Part shown: in pieces, positions 7,239-14,286 of the stretch
Layout of the letters: each line of letters starts with the position of its first letter
How positions within the stretch are numbered: position 1 is the stretch's first letter
From: JBEKYD01 sp049509915
GTDB taxonomy: Bacteria > Acidobacteriota > Terriglobia > Bryobacterales > Bryobacteraceae
Direction of reading: 5' to 3'
DNA length: 18,547 bases
Assembly (NCBI GenBank): GCA_049509915.1
Contig: JBEKZL010000151.1
Span: forward strand, 1-18,547
Program-made: the position numbers and the translations under genes
The notes under the pieces: model-generated
What the model was told of the DNA's origin: nothing
The model's database searches: none
The model's input: only the letters and a program-made list of their open reading frames with translations

Positions 7239-7267
7239 AGTATAGACGACTAAACAAACCAAAAGTT
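7239..7267 (-). promoter_or_regulatory. Possible promoter of the DksA/TraR gene
   Basis: TATACT (7244-7239 on the minus strand) is a good -10 in an AT-rich stretch about 80 bases before the start codon. The region at -35 (AACTTT, 7267-7262) is a poor match, so the call rests on the -10 and the position. Confidence 0.4.
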
Positions 7268-7270
7268 TCA

Positions 7271-7626
7271 GCCGGAATGGTCGCTCAATAGGGCTACTCG
7301 GTGAATCATACCATTCAGTTCCGTCGTCACGGCAATTCTCCTAAGCAATTTCACTGCCAGGATCCCGCCCTGACCCTATCGACGCCGCCGGCGGTAAATC
7401 CCTGGTCAGCTTTCCCATTCATATCGGCGGTATTTTGTCTTTTCTCTTGTGGAAACCACGGATTCATACTCTCATTTTTTTTCAAGCCGCAGGCGATTTC
7501 CTGTCCGACACAGCCCAAGTGCCAAAATTGACGAGTCGGGTGACGGAATTTGAGCAGTCGCCGACAACAACCGCGTCGTTGGAAGACGCTCTCCATGTCG
7601 CTGATTTCGCACCCTCCGGCGGGGCA
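7271..7626. other. Gene-free stretch between the DksA/TraR gene and the membrane-protein operon
   Basis: I see no convincing gene here. The short open frames on both strands have no recognisable motifs. Base composition is lower in GC than in neighbouring genes, and an 8-T run is followed by a C-rich stretch. A 20-codon minus-strand frame from GTG 7330 to the TGA at 7268 has AGGAGA 7 bases upstream, but its product has no recognisable content. Confidence 0.5.
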
Positions 7627-7664
7627 CCGGTTGACAACCGGCGGGCGGAACCGCCTGCCCCACC
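7627..7664 (-). repeat. Second copy of the REP-like double-hairpin element
   Basis: Read on the minus strand it starts directly after the TGA of the membrane-protein gene. GTGGGGCAGGCG (7663-7652) is identical to 955-966. The first hairpin has 8-bp arms (7641-7648 and 7651-7658, one G:U pair). The second is a perfect 7-bp palindrome, CCGGTTG and CAACCGG (7627-7633, 7635-7641), around one base. It may stabilise the 3' end or act as a weak terminator, but no T-run is seen. Confidence 0.55.
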
Positions 7665-9527
7665 TCAGCGGATGGCGATCAAGCCGAACGACATGCCCAG
7701 ATCGCGATAGTCGCCGGGAGCCCGAAAAGTGCGGTTAACGCTCAAATCCACAGCGACTTGCTGTTTCCCCACGAGGTTGTCGGGGAGGCTGAAACGGAAC
7801 TCGAAATCGTTAGCGGCGATTCTGGCAGTCCCCACAGCCACCCCTCCCACGGCAACCTGCATTGCCAAGGGCCCCTCCCTCAACTGCTGGCTGGTCACCG
7901 ATCCGGTCAGATAAAGCGCCATGCCGCGTTTGGGCGGCCCACTCATGGTTACCGAGGCCCGCGCGGGCATCCAGCGATGATCTACCTCGATCGGATACCA
8001 ACCAGGGCTCAGAAGATTCGAGATGAGTGGATCGGACGGATCGATACGCAAAGGCAGCTCACGGGAGTGGGGCTGGGATGCATAACGCGTGGTGATATTT
8101 CGGAGTCGTGGACCTCGGACGTCATAGACGAGAGCCCGGCCAGCGGCCAGAGCATCGGCAAGAACGCTGCCGCTCACCAGAAACTCGCCCATATCGCCGA
8201 TGTCTTCATGGGCTTCGATGTGGGCGGCGCTTTCCGGAGTGATATGAAGATGCTGGATGCCGAGCAGGTAAGAAGCGTGGTCGCGGACAGCGTGCCAGAA
8301 CAGCTCATTATCGACGCCATCCAGCACCAGTTGTTGGCCGGGGTGGAGTTGATGGGCGCCGGCAAGGCCTTCCACCAGGTTGCGAGCACGGACGGTGACC
8401 CTATAGCTCCAGCGGGAGGCGGTGCGCATCTCGGGCACCACCGTAAGAAGATAAGCGACCGCACCGGCATAGGCCGCCAATTTGAAAGCCGGTCCGCGGC
8501 GCCAGGCGCTCACCACCGCCCAGGCGCCCAGCCAGCACAGGCCGATGACCGGCAGGTAGGGGTAATACTCCATTGCATGGTCGCGAAGTGGCAGTACGGG
8601 AGCGACCACCAGGGAGAACCATGCCAGGCAGAACGCGGCGGCACGGCAGCCGGCGCGCCATCGGTCCGCCGCGAATACCACCAGGCCAACGCTCAACAGC
8701 GCTACGAGCGCCTCCAAGAGCCAACGCGGGGTGCCGTAGGAGGAGCGAAGATAGACCGGCCCTACAGACCACGTCCAATAACGAACCAGCGTAGTTAGGA
8801 GGCTGGCGGGTGAGAAGTGCATGGCGTAGTCGCCGGCCGCAACCGGCGGCGCCACGGCGCGATGGATCAGGTAGTAGGCCACCGAAACCGGCGCCATGGA
8901 GAGCGTCCGCCGAAAATAGCGCGGGGCGCAAGCGAGCGCGTAAGCAGCCGCCACGGCGGGATAAACAATCATGACTTCGAGCGAGCCAAAACCCAGTACA
9001 AAGACCAGCCACTGGGCGATCCAGTAGCGGAGGCGGGCAGTTTCGAAGTAGCGCACCAGCAATGCCAGGGCGGCCAGCAGAAACAGCCCGCACTGCACCT
9101 GGTTGTAAGCCGAAACCCAGCCGAGGGGTATGGCGGTGGACGAGTTCGCCATCCAGAACAGGGTCGCCAGCCATCCGGCGGCGGCGCTGCCGCTGAGACG
9201 CCGCCCGATCCAGGCTACCAGAATCAGGCTGGCGAACTGGGTGGCGAAGATGACGAGGCGGTATGGCACCGCGTCGAGGCCGAACAGGCTGTAGCCGGCC
9301 ATGAAAAAGGCCCGTTCGCTCCAGGGACGGATGGTGCCCTCCGCCAGAGGCAGGAATAGGGCGCGAAAGAAGGTATCCCAGGTGTAGACCCCGCGCGTCA
9401 GCCCCAGCCAGGCGAAATCGTCGGTGCGGAACCAGGCCCGAAAATCGTACCCATGGAGCGCCAGGCAAACCAGCGGCGGGCTCAGCCAATAGGCCGCCGC
9501 GCCAGCTAAAGCCCGCGCACGGCTCAT
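7665..9527 (-). CDS. Polytopic membrane protein, GT-C glycosyltransferase-like, with C-terminal beta-sandwich domain
   Basis: 620 residues. Residues 1 to ~385 hold roughly 10-12 hydrophobic helices. The first periplasmic loop carries FRTDDFAWLGL with Asp36-Asp37, the position of the acidic pair in GT-C (GT39/GT83-type) transferases that use polyprenyl-phosphate sugars. I infer a GT-C fold from this and the helix pattern, without a family match I can prove. Residues ~385-500 are soluble. Residues 505-620 (LLSPGWYPIE, then a YRDLG motif near the end) resemble residues 62-185 of the neighbouring lipoprotein (GFYSIE, RRELG). The ATG overlaps the stop of the lipoprotein gene by four bases (ATGA), so translation is coupled. 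It is last gene of the three-gene operon and ends at a palindromic repeat. Confidence 0.8.
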   Translation of the reverse strand: MSRARALAGAAAYWLSPPLVCLALHGYDFRAWFRTDDFAWLGLTRGVYTWDTFFRALFLPLAEGTIRPWSERAFFMAGYSLFGLDAVPYRLVIFATQFASLILVAWIGRRLSGSAAAGWLATLFWMANSSTAIPLGWVSAYNQVQCGLFLLAALALLVRYFETARLRYWIAQWLVFVLGFGSLEVMIVYPAVAAAYALACAPRYFRRTLSMAPVSVAYYLIHRAVAPPVAAGDYAMHFSPASLLTTLVRYWTWSVGPVYLRSSYGTPRWLLEALVALLSVGLVVFAADRWRAGCRAAAFCLAWFSLVVAPVLPLRDHAMEYYPYLPVIGLCWLGAWAVVSAWRRGPAFKLAAYAGAVAYLLTVVPEMRTASRWSYRVTVRARNLVEGLAGAHQLHPGQQLVLDGVDNELFWHAVRDHASYLLGIQHLHITPESAAHIEAHEDIGDMGEFLVSGSVLADALAAGRALVYDVRGPRLRNITTRYASQPHSRELPLRIDPSDPLISNLLSPGWYPIEVDHRWMPARASVTMSGPPKRGMALYLTGSVTSQQLREGPLAMQVAVGGVAVGTARIAANDFEFRFSLPDNLVGKQQVAVDLSVNRTFRAPGDYRDLGMSFGLIAIR

Positions 9528-10081
9528 TTAGGACCGAGGGCGACCGAGGCGGCGACGACCCCCAATTCGCGCCGCTCGGCGCCGGCCGGCGGCATGGCTT
9601 TGTCGAGGGCAAAATCGATTCGCACCGATTCGCCGGCGATGGCGCTAGCCGGGATATCCCGCTTGAAGGTGTAGGCGCCGGACTTGGTGTAGGTTTCCGG
9701 AGGCAACGCCGTCCCCTCCACGGAGGCCTTCAAGGTAACCGTGTGGAGCTTGTCGATGACCGGGTCGGGCACGGAAAACTGCAGCGAGAGGACAGCGCCG
9801 CGCTGCGCCGCGGCGGCAGGCGGACGGAGCAGCACGGAGAACTGCCTCGCCGTCCAGCGCCATGCATTGTTCTCGATGGAGTAGAAGCCACTGACGAGCT
9901 GCGGCGCGAGTTTGGGATCGTTCATGGGCACGGCGGAAACCAGGCGCGGGGCGTCCGCTTCCTCAACGGTGGGTTGCACCTGTACTTTCTGGTCACGCTT
10001 GCAGCCGGGTGAGAGCAGCGCGGCGCCCAAGACAAGGGCCGCCGCCAGGCGCGGGGGCGAATTCAAAATGAAGGGTTGCAT
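9524..10081 (-). CDS. Lipoprotein sharing a domain with the adjacent membrane protein
   Basis: 185 residues. The N-terminus (RLAAALVLGAALLSPGC) is a lipoprotein signal with Cys27 as the probable lipidated residue, although the lipobox is not canonical. A linker follows. Residues 62-185 form a likely beta-sandwich: GFYSIENNAWRW, ARQFSVLL, a RGAVLSLQFSVP strand, KASVEGTALPPE and a closing AERRELGVVAASVAL. The same order (G-[FW]-Y-x-I-E, RW, AR, RG, [ED]LG) is seen in the C-terminus of the GT-C-like protein, so the two probably share a homologous domain. Its ATG overlaps the stop of the molybdopterin oxidoreductase by one base (TGATG) and its stop overlaps the next start by four. A carbohydrate-related or assembly role is inference. 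Confidence 0.8.
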   Translation of the reverse strand: MQPFILNSPPRLAAALVLGAALLSPGCKRDQKVQVQPTVEEADAPRLVSAVPMNDPKLAPQLVSGFYSIENNAWRWTARQFSVLLRPPAAAAQRGAVLSLQFSVPDPVIDKLHTVTLKASVEGTALPPETYTKSGAYTFKRDIPASAIAGESVRIDFALDKAMPPAGAERRELGVVAASVALGPK

Positions 10082-12120
10082 CAGTCTCCGGTTTTTTCCA
10101 CTTGCACAAGGCAGCTATAGAAAGTTGGCCCGCCGCCCATATCAGTTAAACGTTCGGACACCAGCGCGTTGGCGCTGCGGCCGCCGGGCGACCGTTTGGC
10201 CCAGCGCACGGCGGGCGCCGAAACCACGCCGGACCGGACGCTGTCGTCGACCCGCGCCACCAGCAGGCACGAGCCTCGCCCATTGAACACGCGCACCGCC
10301 TCGCCGTCGCGGATGCCGCGCGGAACCGCATCGGCGGCGGCCAGGTGGAGGGTGGCGGAGGCGCGGTCGGCACCGTCGCGATTGCCGAAGGTCGAGTTCA
10401 TGCCGTCGTCGCCCTTGGGGGTGATCATCTCCAGCGGGAATTGGCGGCGTTGATCCGCGTCGCCGTGACGCGATTCCACCGGCGGCTCGTAAGCCAGTGT
10501 TTCGGCTCTGAAATGACACTTGCCGTCGACAGTGCCGAAGCCTCCGTTGGCGAAAGGCAAGAAAGGCTCGGGTAAGCGAAGGCGGACGAAGCGGTCGCGC
10601 TCCAGCTCTTCCAGGGTGATGCCGGCGACGAATGGATGCCGGGAATCGAGCAGGGTGCGGATGAGATCGTCGTCGGACTCCTCAAAACAGGGCTCATGGA
10701 AACCCAGGCGGGCGGCAAGGGCGCGGAACACGTCCTGGTTGGAGCGGGATTCGCCGGCGGGAGCCACGGTGGGGCGGGCCAGTTGCAGGTAATAGTGGCC
10801 GTAAGCCAAGTACAGATCGGTATGTTCCAGAAAAGTGGTGGCGGGCAGGAGAATATCGGCGTAGTCGGCGGTATCGGTCCGGAACTGCTCCAGCACCACG
10901 GTGAACAAATCCGGCCGCGCCAGACCGCGCAAGACGGCATTCTGATCGGGCGCGATGGCGGCAGGGTTGGAATTGTAGACCACCAGCGCCTTGACGGGGG
11001 GATTATCCAAAGTGGTGAGGGCGCTGCCCAGCAGCGACATATTGACGATGCGCGCGGGGCGGCCCAGGGCGATGTTCTGCAAATCGGAGCGCTCCAGACC
11101 TTCGCGGTTGAGGGCGAATGCCTGCGAAGTGGAAAGCTGCAAACCGCCGCCGACGTCCCTCCAGGAACCGACCAGGGCGGGCAACAGGGCGATGGTGCGA
11201 ACGGCCATGGCCCCCCGCTCGCTGCGCTGCACGCCATAATTGAGGCGAATGGCGGCGGGGCGGGTGGTGGCGTACTCACGCGCCAGGGCGGCGATTTCGG
11301 CGGCGGGAATGCCGGTCAGTTCGGCGGCGCGGGCGGGGGTCCAATCACGGACGCGCTCGCGCAATCCGGCGAAGCCTTCGGTGTGGGCGGCGACGTAATC
11401 GGCATCATGCAGATTTTCGCCCACAATGACGTGCATCATCGCCAGAGCGAGCGCGGTATCGCTGCCCGGATTGATGAAGAAGTGCTTGTCGGAGGCTACG
11501 CCGGTACGGTTGCGGCGCGGATCGATGGTGTAGAGTTTGGCGCCGTTGCGGCGCGCCTCCACGATAAACGGCCAGAGATGCACGTTGGTGCCGAGGATAT
11601 TGGCGCCCCAGGCGAGGATCAGGCGGGAGTGGCGGAATTGTTCGGGCTCGGTGCCGAGGCGAATGCCGAGGGCTTCGGTAAGGCCGGCGCCGCCGGCAGA
11701 GGAGCAGATGGTGCGGTCCAGACGGGAAGCGCCCAGGCGATGGAAGAAGCGGCGGTCCATGCCGGAGCCGTTCAGCAGCCCCATGGTGCCGGCATAGCTG
11801 TAAGGAAGAACCGATTCCGGCCCGAAATCGCGAACGGTTTCCCCCAGACGTCCGGCGATGGTATCGAGAGCGTCGTCCCAGCCGATGCGCTCGAATTTGC
11901 CCTCACCTCTCCTGCCGATTCGCCGTTGGGGATAAAGCAGGCGGGAAGGCGCATATTGGCGATCGAGGTACTGCGCCACCTTGCCGCAGAGGAAGCCGCG
12001 GGTTATGGGATGAGTGGCGTCGCCCCGCAACCTGACGGCCTGGCCACCATCCACCGTAACCGCGAGCGAGCAGCAATCCGGACAATCCAAAGCACAAACG
12101 GAATGGCGGAGTTGGGGCAT
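10081..12120 (-). CDS. Cytoplasmic molybdopterin (Mo/W bis-PGD) oxidoreductase, DMSO reductase superfamily
   Basis: 679 residues. The N-terminus binds a [4Fe-4S] cluster: Cys9, Cys13, Cys16/17 in VCALDCPDCCSL and Cys45 in RGFLCGK. The molybdopterin domains follow (GWDDALDTIA, LAWGANILGTNVH, YTIDPRRNRTG, VVYNSNPAAIAPDQ). Aligned by eye with formate dehydrogenase, Cys139 of DRTICSSAGG falls at the metal-ligand Cys/Sec position. The C-terminal molybdopterin-dinucleotide domain is present (MITPKGDDGMNSTFGN, then GDGEAVRVFN-like strand). There is no Tat signal, so the enzyme is cytoplasmic. It resembles formate-dehydrogenase-like or BisC-type enzymes of unknown substrate. A TATAAT box 8 bases before the ATG, with no Shine-Dalgarno, points to a leaderless mRNA. 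It leads the operon with a lipoprotein and a membrane protein, which is unusual company for this family. No electron-transfer subunit is adjacent. Confidence 0.92.
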   Translation of the reverse strand: MPQLRHSVCALDCPDCCSLAVTVDGGQAVRLRGDATHPITRGFLCGKVAQYLDRQYAPSRLLYPQRRIGRRGEGKFERIGWDDALDTIAGRLGETVRDFGPESVLPYSYAGTMGLLNGSGMDRRFFHRLGASRLDRTICSSAGGAGLTEALGIRLGTEPEQFRHSRLILAWGANILGTNVHLWPFIVEARRNGAKLYTIDPRRNRTGVASDKHFFINPGSDTALALAMMHVIVGENLHDADYVAAHTEGFAGLRERVRDWTPARAAELTGIPAAEIAALAREYATTRPAAIRLNYGVQRSERGAMAVRTIALLPALVGSWRDVGGGLQLSTSQAFALNREGLERSDLQNIALGRPARIVNMSLLGSALTTLDNPPVKALVVYNSNPAAIAPDQNAVLRGLARPDLFTVVLEQFRTDTADYADILLPATTFLEHTDLYLAYGHYYLQLARPTVAPAGESRSNQDVFRALAARLGFHEPCFEESDDDLIRTLLDSRHPFVAGITLEELERDRFVRLRLPEPFLPFANGGFGTVDGKCHFRAETLAYEPPVESRHGDADQRRQFPLEMITPKGDDGMNSTFGNRDGADRASATLHLAAADAVPRGIRDGEAVRVFNGRGSCLLVARVDDSVRSGVVSAPAVRWAKRSPGGRSANALVSERLTDMGGGPTFYSCLVQVEKTGD

Positions 12121-12128
12121 TAAAGTCG

Positions 12129-12134
12129 ATTATA
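12129..12134 (-). promoter_or_regulatory. Consensus TATAAT -10 box of the molybdopterin oxidoreductase operon
   Basis: TATAAT on the minus strand ends 8 bases before the ATG at 12120. There is no Shine-Dalgarno sequence between, so the mRNA is probably leaderless or nearly so. A -35 is not recognisable. Confidence 0.55.
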
Positions 12135-12195
12135 GCCCGGGCCTTTCCCATCGCCCGCCAGAGTGGGAAAACTCGCACCCGGGGCCAAGCGGTCT

Positions 12196-12285
12196 CAAGC
12201 CGTTGTGCATTGTTGTGCAGGCTCTTTGTGTCTCACCGCAGGGGTTCACCCCAAGCCGTTGTGCAGTTTTGTGCAACTTTATGCG
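12196..12285 (+). repeat. Phased TTGTGCA heptamer repeats in the divergent intergenic region
   Basis: Four exact copies of TTGTGCA start at 12203, 12213, 12259 and 12269, that is, two pairs with 10-base spacing set 56 bases apart. A fifth, degenerate copy (TTATGCG) is in the same 10-base register at 12279. Each pair is preceded by CAAGCCG (12196, 12252). The helical phasing is what is expected of a cooperatively bound regulator. They lie 140-230 bases upstream of the sigma-54-like site and 80-165 bases from the oxidoreductase start. Between the pairs is a palindrome, GGGG-TTCA-CCCC at 12241-12252. Confidence 0.7.
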
Positions 12286-12413
12286 GCTTTTGGGCATGAT
12301 CGGCCGCCGGTACCGGAAGGACTCATGGGACCCGAAGCCTATTGGATTCAACCGGACATTCGGCGGCGCCCACATCGGAAGTACCACTAGGATGCCCCGA
12401 TTTCGCCAAATTG

Positions 12414-12430
12414 TTGGGACCGTACCTGCA
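12414..12430 (+). promoter_or_regulatory. Sigma-54-like (-24/-12) promoter for the PEP-CTERM gene
   Basis: TTGGGACCGTACCTGCA fits the sigma-54 pattern TTGGCACG-N4-TTGCA/T at 10 of 13 fixed positions. The near-invariant GG (-24) and GC (-12) have the correct spacing. Transcription would begin near 12442, about 60 bases before the ATG at 12505. An inverted repeat (CGTACC at 12421-12426, GGTACG at 12432-12437) overlaps the -12 end. Confidence 0.5.
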
Positions 12431-12504
12431 GGGTACGTGCATGACTCGGAAACGGGTTTGGATTCTCGCAGACTGAAAGTGTAACCAGGGAGAAGCCAGC
12501 CATC

Positions 12505-13185
12505 ATGATCAAGACCGATTGGATGTTCGCCGCGCTGCTATTGGGAGCTACCATGCCCTTGAACGCGACGTCGCTGTTCACGTACACCTTCGAAACCGCC
12601 AGTGCCAATCTGGGTGAAAGCCATAGCTACGGCACCGCGCCATACGACATTACGGTTTACGGTTATGACGGCACGTCGACGAGTTCGCTCAATACGGCGG
12701 CGGAACTTTCCGAGACGACGAGCGGCCTGGGCTTGGCGGGGAGCCACAACCTGGTTACGACCAGCGATTTCGTGACCGTTGATTTTGCCGATCCGGAGAC
12801 GCTGCAGGGGGCAACGGCGGACTTTGAAGTGGGCGATCTGTCGAGCGGCGAAGGCTGGGAACTGTTCGGGTCGGACACGCTGGGCGAACTGGGAACGCCG
12901 ATCACGTCGAACACGGCCGGTTGGGGTACGGCGGCCAACGCGTGGGAGACGATTCCCAACCTGGCGGACTACACCTATTATTCGTTGCAGGCGGTGAAGC
13001 TTCCGGGTTACGGCCAGATGATCGCCAATTGCGGGACGTCCTCGGCGGGCCTCACGCTGCGGGTTGTTCAGGTAGCGGGGGCAAGCGCGGCACCCACGCC
13101 GGAACCGGCGAACTGCGTGTTGGTGGGACTGGCGCTGATTGGGCTGAGCCTGGGTACTCGCCGGTTGTGTTCGCGAAGAGGTTAA
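12505..13185 (+). CDS. PEP-CTERM sorting domain protein, secreted
   Basis: 226 residues with a Sec signal peptide (MFAALLLGATMPLNATS). The body (~25-190) is rich in Thr, Ser, Gly and Asp with short beta-like stretches and no recognised enzyme motif, typical of surface or matrix proteins. The C-terminus is the classic tripartite signal: PEP at residues 199-201 (APTPEPANC), a hydrophobic helix LVGLALIGLSLG and a basic tail RRLCSRRG. Exosortase would recognise this signal, and the protein would end up at the cell surface or be released, usually together with exopolysaccharide. No exosortase gene is in the window. AGGGAG lies about 15 bases upstream of the ATG, rather far. A sigma-54-like site upstream fits the sigma-54-dependent control reported for some PEP-CTERM systems. 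Confidence 0.9.
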   Translation: MIKTDWMFAALLLGATMPLNATSLFTYTFETASANLGESHSYGTAPYDITVYGYDGTSTSSLNTAAELSETTSGLGLAGSHNLVTTSDFVTVDFADPETLQGATADFEVGDLSSGEGWELFGSDTLGELGTPITSNTAGWGTAANAWETIPNLADYTYYSLQAVKLPGYGQMIANCGTSSAGLTLRVVQVAGASAAPTPEPANCVLVGLALIGLSLGTRRLCSRRG

Positions 13186-13318
13186 ACGTAGCCGGCTTCC
13201 CTATCCTCCTCTACGGGAAGCAGGCAGGCCACGGCCAACTGTCCGCTATTCTTGGCTTCAAAGGGGAACTTTTCCGGCAATCCGGGCAATCTCTTAGTGA
13301 ACGGAGGTTTTGGACCGG

Positions 13319-14104
13319 ATGAAAAAACTGCTGGGTATCGGGATACTGGCGGGAGCGGTGCTTTTGGCGCAAGGCCCACCGCCGCGAGGACAGCACGGCG
13401 GTTTCGGTGGACCGGGTCAGGAATTCTTTGGTATGCGCGGCGAGATGGGGGCCGGCGTGACCGGAGCGCCTTTCTCCGGTACGCAAACGACCGTCCATAC
13501 CCAGGTACTGGCGAATGGCAACTCGATCCAACGGCAGGAGCAGACCACTCTGTCTCGCGACAGCCAGGGGCGAGTGCGGGCGGAAACTATCCGTACCGGG
13601 CCGAACGGGCAAGGCAGCCGTACCATGGTAGAGATCGCCGATCCGGTGGCGGGAGTGAGGCGGATGCTGAATGCGCAGAATAAGACCGCCGTCGAAACCA
13701 CGCTGCCGGTGCGCCAGAATCGCGGCAATCGTTCCGGGACCCCGCGGCCCAATGCCGCCGGGCGGCAGAACCTGGATTCAGCCAACATCGCGAGGGAAGA
13801 TCTGGGCACCCAGACCATCAACGGCGTGGCCGCCACCGGCACGCGGGTGACCCACACGATTGCAGCCAACACCATCGGCAACGCGCAGGCGATTCAGATT
13901 GTGCGCGAAACCTGGATGTCGCCGGACCTGAAGGTCCCGGTGATGGTGAAAACGACCGATCCGCGTTTCGGAACCACGGTGACGCAGCTTACCAACGTCA
14001 GCCGCGCGGAGCCTGATGCTTCGCTGTTCCAGACCCCCGCCGACTATACGGTCACCAAGGGACGTGGTCCTTCGGCACGCGGCGGCCGTCCGCCCGTTCA
14101 ATAG
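13319..14104 (+). CDS. Exported protein of unknown function, acidobacterial type
   Basis: 261 residues from ATG 13319; GGAGG sits 11 bases upstream, whereas the TTG at 13310 would be too close to it. A signal peptide (MKKLLGIGILAGAVLLAQG) is followed by a Gly/Pro/Gln-rich segment. The rest is a series of strands such as VHTQVLANGNSIQRQEQTT, SRDSQGRVRAE, MVEIADPVAG, then LGTQTINGVAATGTRVTHTI, ETWMSPDLKVPVMV and TDPRFGTTVTQL. This order (an RDS-x-GR motif, an LG-x-x-x-I-x-G-V-x-A-x-G-x-R motif, then W-x-SPDL) is a pattern I associate with exported families in Acidobacteriota. Its function is unknown to me. It is monocistronic with a strong terminator. There is no catalytic signature. Confidence 0.85.
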   Translation: MKKLLGIGILAGAVLLAQGPPPRGQHGGFGGPGQEFFGMRGEMGAGVTGAPFSGTQTTVHTQVLANGNSIQRQEQTTLSRDSQGRVRAETIRTGPNGQGSRTMVEIADPVAGVRRMLNAQNKTAVETTLPVRQNRGNRSGTPRPNAAGRQNLDSANIAREDLGTQTINGVAATGTRVTHTIAANTIGNAQAIQIVRETWMSPDLKVPVMVKTTDPRFGTTVTQLTNVSRAEPDASLFQTPADYTVTKGRGPSARGGRPPVQ

Positions 14105-14138
14105 TTTTGTAGCAGCCCGCACAGCACGATCCCCGTTG

Positions 14139-14173
14139 GCCGCGGCGCTTGGCGCGCCGCGGCGTTTTTTTTT
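14139..14173 (+). terminator. Strong intrinsic terminator after the exported protein gene
   Basis: A GC-rich hairpin with perfect 10-bp arms (14139-14148 and 14154-14163, loop TTGGC) is followed by G and nine T residues. It lies 35 bases after the stop at 14104. Confidence 0.95.
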
Positions 14174-14286
14174 GACGGAGGACGAAGCCATCGACCGGAC
14201 GGACGGCGCACTCGAAACCCTTTTCCGCTCCGCCATTCAAAACGATTCGGGTAGAGATTGGGACGAAAGACCGAAATGCGGCTATC

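Noticed and set aside
7268..7330. 20-codon minus-strand frame (GTG 7330) with a good Shine-Dalgarno-like AGGAGA
   Set aside because: Too short and without recognisable content; at this length a chance match is likely. A leader peptide for the DksA/TraR gene is conceivable but not supported.
8401..9612. Minus-strand frame of about 403 codons overlapping the GT-C-like gene in another frame
   Set aside because: Arg/Pro/Gly-rich product without motifs, in a wrong frame relative to the membrane protein with clear hydrophobic helices and the ATGA overlap.
10636..12123. Long plus-strand open frame of about 495 codons, opposite the molybdopterin oxidoreductase
   Set aside because: It is a GC-rich shadow: its Gly/Ala/Gln-rich product has no recognisable motif, and the opposite strand encodes a complete oxidoreductase with conserved motifs.
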